In this document: one piece after another, positions 61,445 to 64,000 of the stretch
Numbering within the stretch: the stretch's first letter is position 1
Layout of the letters: each line of letters opens with the position of its first letter
Assembly (NCBI GenBank): GCA_045613305.1
Contig: JAZLAU010000031.1
Location: forward strand, 53,981 to 117,980
Length of the DNA stretch: 64,000 nt
Direction: 5' to 3'
DNA from: SFTJ01 sp045613305
Lineage (GTDB): Bacteria > Bacteroidota > Bacteroidia > Bacteroidales > Muribaculaceae
Notes under the pieces: model-generated
What the model was told of the DNA's origin: nothing
The model's database searches: none
What the model saw: only the letters and a program-made list of their open reading frames with translations
Made by a program: the position numbers and the translations under genes

Positions 61445-63469
61445 ATGAATAAAGGTGGAGAAAAACCTAAAGGAAAATTCAAATTCAGCATATTTTGGAT
61501 GTATGCAATGATTTTGTTCGTACTTGGCGGAATTTATATGTTTAGCGGTAATACGTTAGACACCAAGGATGTGAGCTGGTCGGAATTTGAATCATATGTT
61601 GAGTCAAAGGGCGTAGAGAAGATTACGGTGAGCGGCAATAAGGTTGTTGCCGAAGTCAGTGATTCTCTTGCCAAGAAATTGTTTCAAAACTATAAGCCAA
61701 AGAAGAATGCTAAGGCTGAAGTGATAGTTGGAATTCCATCGCGTGACCATGTGGCTGCTAAAGTTGAAGAGTGGCAGTCGGGTGGGCTCTATAAGGGCGA
61801 AGTGGTTTACGAGGAGTCGCGCAGTGTGTGGAGCCAGATTCTTTGGTCTTTTGGACCGTTGTTGTTGCTGATTGTGTTCTGGGTGTGGATAATGCGCAGG
61901 ATGTCGGGAGGCTCTGGCGGCGGTGCCGGTGGCGTATTTAGTGTTGGAAAGTCGAAAGCGAAGTTGTTCGACAAGGATAATGCGCCAGAGGTTACGTTTA
62001 AGGACGTGGCTGGTTTGGCCGAGGCGAAAACTGAAGTGGCTGAAATTGTCGACTTCTTGAAGAATCCCCAAACTTACACCAATCTGGGTGGCAAAATTCC
62101 TAAGGGCGCGTTGCTTGTGGGCCCTCCGGGAACTGGTAAAACCCTATTGGCCAAAGCTGTAGCCGGTGAGGCTAATGTGCCTTTCTTCTCGCTTTCTGGT
62201 TCTGACTTTGTTGAGATGTTTGTTGGTGTGGGTGCATCTCGTGTGAGAGACCTATTCCGTCAGGCTAAAGAAAAGTCGCCATGTATTGTCTTTATCGACG
62301 AAATCGACGCCGTTGGACGTGCTCGTGGCAAGCATGCTAATATGGGCTCTAACGACGAGCGTGAAAATACTCTTAACCAATTGCTTACTGAAATGGATGG
62401 ATTCGGCACAAATAGCGGTGTTATTATTCTTGCTGCTACAAACCGTGCTGATATCCTTGACAAAGCTTTGTTGAGAGCAGGTCGTTTCGACCGACAAATT
62501 TATGTTGAATTGCCTGACTTGAATGACCGTAAGGCTGTGTTTAATGTGCATTTGCGTAATGTGAAAATCGATGAAAGCGTAGATGTGGATTTGTTGGCTC
62601 GACAAACTCCGGGGTTCTCGGGCGCTGATATTGCTAATGTTTGTAACGAAGCTGCTCTGATTGCAGCCCGTCACAAAAAGACTGTTGTGCAACGTCAGGA
62701 CTTTATGGATGCTGTTGACCGAATTATTGGAGGTCTTGAAAAAAGAACTAAGATAACTACAGCAGAAGAGCGTCGCTCTATTGCTGTGCATGAGGCTGGT
62801 CACGCCACCATTAGTTGGCATTTGAAGTATGCTAATCCGTTGATAAAGGTTACTATTGTTCCGCGCGGAAAGGCATTGGGTGCTGCATGGTATTTGCCTG
62901 AAGAACGACAAATCACTACTACTCAGGCGCTTCTTGATGAAATGTGTGCAACTCTTGGCGGACGTGCCGCTGAAGAAATTTTCTTGGGACGCATCTCAAC
63001 GGGCGCTGCTAATGACTTGGAACGTGTTACAAAGCAGGCTTATGCCATGGTGACATACTTCGGTATGAGCGATAGATTGCCGAATATCTCATACTACGAT
63101 TCGTCGGGACAAAACTATGGCTTTACAAAGCCTTATAGCGAAAGCCGCGCTCAACTTATTGATGATGAGGTGTCGAGAATTATTGCAGAGCAATATGAGC
63201 GTGCTAAGCAGTTGCTTAAGGACAAGGCAAAAGGCCATGGTGAGTTGACCGATGTGCTTCTGACTCGCGAAGTTATTTTTACTGAAGACGTTGAGCAAAT
63301 ATTTGGCAAGCGTCCATGGACTTCGCGCACCGAAGAGATTATGAATCAAAGTGCCGACGACTCGCAAGCCGATGATGAGGCTAAAGAGTCGGGTAGTTCT
63401 GAAGTTATTGATGTGGATGGCAAAAATGTAACGGTAACACCTCCGCCATTTCCTCATGTGAACAATTAA
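61445..63469 (+). CDS. ftsH: Membrane-bound ATP-dependent zinc protease FtsH
   Basis: A 674-residue AAA+ metalloprotease for quality control of membrane and cytosolic proteins. Two membrane segments (about 14-33 and 138-156) bracket the periplasmic domain. A Gly-rich linker (SGGSGGGAGG) precedes the AAA module. That module has Walker A GPPGTGKTLL, Walker B IVFIDEIDAVG, the pore motif SGSDFVEMFVGVGASRVR and the second region of homology LLRAGRFDRQIYV. The zinc site is HEAGH near residue 448. The C-terminal tail is acidic. Length is normal. Confidence 0.95.
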   Translation: MNKGGEKPKGKFKFSIFWMYAMILFVLGGIYMFSGNTLDTKDVSWSEFESYVESKGVEKITVSGNKVVAEVSDSLAKKLFQNYKPKKNAKAEVIVGIPSRDHVAAKVEEWQSGGLYKGEVVYEESRSVWSQILWSFGPLLLLIVFWVWIMRRMSGGSGGGAGGVFSVGKSKAKLFDKDNAPEVTFKDVAGLAEAKTEVAEIVDFLKNPQTYTNLGGKIPKGALLVGPPGTGKTLLAKAVAGEANVPFFSLSGSDFVEMFVGVGASRVRDLFRQAKEKSPCIVFIDEIDAVGRARGKHANMGSNDERENTLNQLLTEMDGFGTNSGVIILAATNRADILDKALLRAGRFDRQIYVELPDLNDRKAVFNVHLRNVKIDESVDVDLLARQTPGFSGADIANVCNEAALIAARHKKTVVQRQDFMDAVDRIIGGLEKRTKITTAEERRSIAVHEAGHATISWHLKYANPLIKVTIVPRGKALGAAWYLPEERQITTTQALLDEMCATLGGRAAEEIFLGRISTGAANDLERVTKQAYAMVTYFGMSDRLPNISYYDSSGQNYGFTKPYSESRAQLIDDEVSRIIAEQYERAKQLLKDKAKGHGELTDVLLTREVIFTEDVEQIFGKRPWTSRTEEIMNQSADDSQADDEAKESGSSEVIDVDGKNVTVTPPPFPHVNN

Positions 63470-63489
63470 TGTCATACATTATAATATAT

Positions 63490-63516
63490 AAGAGCCGTAG
63501 CGAGCCTGCGGCTCTT
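63490..63516 (+). terminator. Probable terminator after ftsH
   Basis: AAGAGCCG and CGGCTCTT form an 8-bp stem around 11 bases, 20 bases after the ftsH stop. Only a short T-rich tract follows (TTGCTGTTTA), so termination may be partial. Confidence 0.6.
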
Positions 63517-63531
63517 GCTGTTTAGTGGGGT

Positions 63532-63735
63532 GAAGGCGTTATGGTCGGCTTTCCGAGCGAAGGCTCTGCTTCGGAAGGGCGGTTCGGGAGGGAAGTGGCT
63601 TACGTGCGGAGTCGCAGTTTGAGGGCAGGGACATTGTCCGGAGGGGCAGTTTGAGCGAATGGGCTGCCGGCGGCCCGTTTGCACAGTTTTTGTGCCGGGG
63701 CGTCGCTCTGCGGGCGGGCCGCGAAAAAAAAGTTT
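63532..63735. other. GC-rich non-coding spacer upstream of rRNA promoter
   Basis: This part of the 531-base gene-free stretch 63470-64000 is visibly richer in G and C than the rest of the window, purine-rich on the plus strand, and contains short inverted repeats (for example TTCCGAGC with GCTTCGGAA near 63551-63575). Open frames here have no recognisable protein features, so I treat it as non-coding. Its role is unknown. Confidence 0.5.
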
Positions 63736-63798
63736 TTGCGTTAAGTGGCTGAGGGATAGCGGTGTTTGAAAAAATGTTCAAAATTTATCGAAAAATAT

Positions 63799-63829
63799 TT
63801 TGTCAATTCGGAAAATGGTGTTAACTTTG
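63799..63829 (+). promoter_or_regulatory. Strong consensus promoter, probable rRNA operon promoter
   Basis: TTTG at 63799-63802, an exact 19-base spacer and TAACTTTG at 63822-63829. The box is identical to that of tRNA-Val. An untranslated, A-rich leader follows to the window edge with no open frame. Confidence 0.8.
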
Positions 63830-63835
63830 CACTCG

Positions 63836-64000
63836 CTTTCGGGGAAAACCCTGGGGCTGAAAACAAAGACAGAGGTCATTGAAATACTTGCAACCTAAGA
63901 AAGACGAAGTAGTACAAAGGAACAATAGAGACAAGGTAAAAAATGTCATAAAAGAAGTTTCCGTCAAGATATTGCTTTGAGTAAAGACGACAGGTAAAGA
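63836..64000 (+). ncRNA. Probable rRNA operon leader (16S start beyond the window)
   Basis: From about 63836 the sequence resembles the A/G-rich leader found before 16S rRNA genes in Bacteroidales, with no coding potential, repeated AAAGA/AAGACGA stretches and a strong promoter just upstream. The mature 16S 5' end is not in the window, so the call rests on this pattern and is not proven. Confidence 0.55.

Noticed and set aside
63472..63781. Overlapping minus-strand open frames of 70-80 residues in the GC-rich spacer
   Set aside because: Arg/Pro/Ala-rich translations with no domain; high G+C removes stop codons by chance.
1..64000. CRISPR array, prophage or insertion sequence
   Set aside because: No regularly spaced repeats, no transposase, integrase or phage-structural frames, and no terminal inverted repeats with target duplications were seen.

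Overview
The window looks like a chromosomal segment of a Bacteroidales bacterium, perhaps from the Muribaculaceae, Prevotella or Bacteroides relatives. Three things point there. Promoters match the Bacteroidota pattern TTTG-N19-21-TAnnTTTG, and Shine-Dalgarno sites are mostly absent. The gene families are typical of that order: a carboxypeptidase-regulatory TonB receptor, a type IX secretion tail, DUF4922, DUF5106, DUF3127, NamZ and MurT. Base composition is moderate, roughly 40-45% G+C by eye. I see no insertion sequence, prophage or CRISPR array, so this reads as stable core chromosome. I call 52 protein genes, one tRNA and the leader of a probable rRNA operon.

Bases 1-18.6 kb form a peptidoglycan (murein) salvage locus, all on the plus strand. 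It holds two tandem Zn-amidase paralogues with an inserted golvesin domain, a soluble GT2 glycosyltransferase, a DUF4922 HIT-like protein and a SpoIID-domain protein without a signal peptide. These are followed by an AmpG-like permease, the exo-N-acetylmuramidase NamZ, an FAD/Fe-S D-lactate dehydrogenase-like protein, MurT, MurK and MurQ. Together they could degrade peptidoglycan, import muropeptides and MurNAc, phosphorylate MurNAc, split off D-lactate and oxidise it. A strong terminator closes the locus.

Bases 18.6-25.6 kb carry a DUF5106 lipid/thioredoxin-like exported protein, DoxX, MnmA, a DUF151 nuclease-like protein, a nucleoside-type MFS permease, RsmE and an exported TPR protein. From 25.7 to 32.6 kb the minus strand carries an XRE/DUF2975 regulatory pair, a serine-type sulfatase with LamG and type IX tail, and a compact N-degron operon clpS-clpA-aat.

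A tRNA-Val follows at 32.8 kb. The next stretch, to 44.2 kb, contains a PQQ-propeller lipoprotein, a secreted SH3-like protein, malate dehydrogenase, recR with a small coiled-coil gene, a TonB-dependent receptor, and a nitroreductase-kdsC-maf unit. The last gene of that unit converges on an ATP-grasp-like gene that carries its terminator inside its own coding sequence. A small beta-barrel protein comes next.

Bases 44.4-60.8 kb hold a GH2 beta-galactosidase, a D-2-hydroxyacid dehydrogenase, an isolated 64-residue membrane protein, a ROK glucokinase, engB, alaS, a MerR-like regulator and a flavodiiron protein. Then comes a five-gene minus-strand operon (two Gfo/Idh/MocA dehydrogenases, a small membrane protein, ApbE-like, DUF1080) that fits 3-keto-glycoside breakdown. 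A TSUP permease and a DUF3127 protein with an SSB-like tail follow. The window ends with rsfS, ftsH and a strong promoter that appears to drive an rRNA operon beyond the right edge.

All assignments come from reading the sequence and from memory of the families; no search was run.
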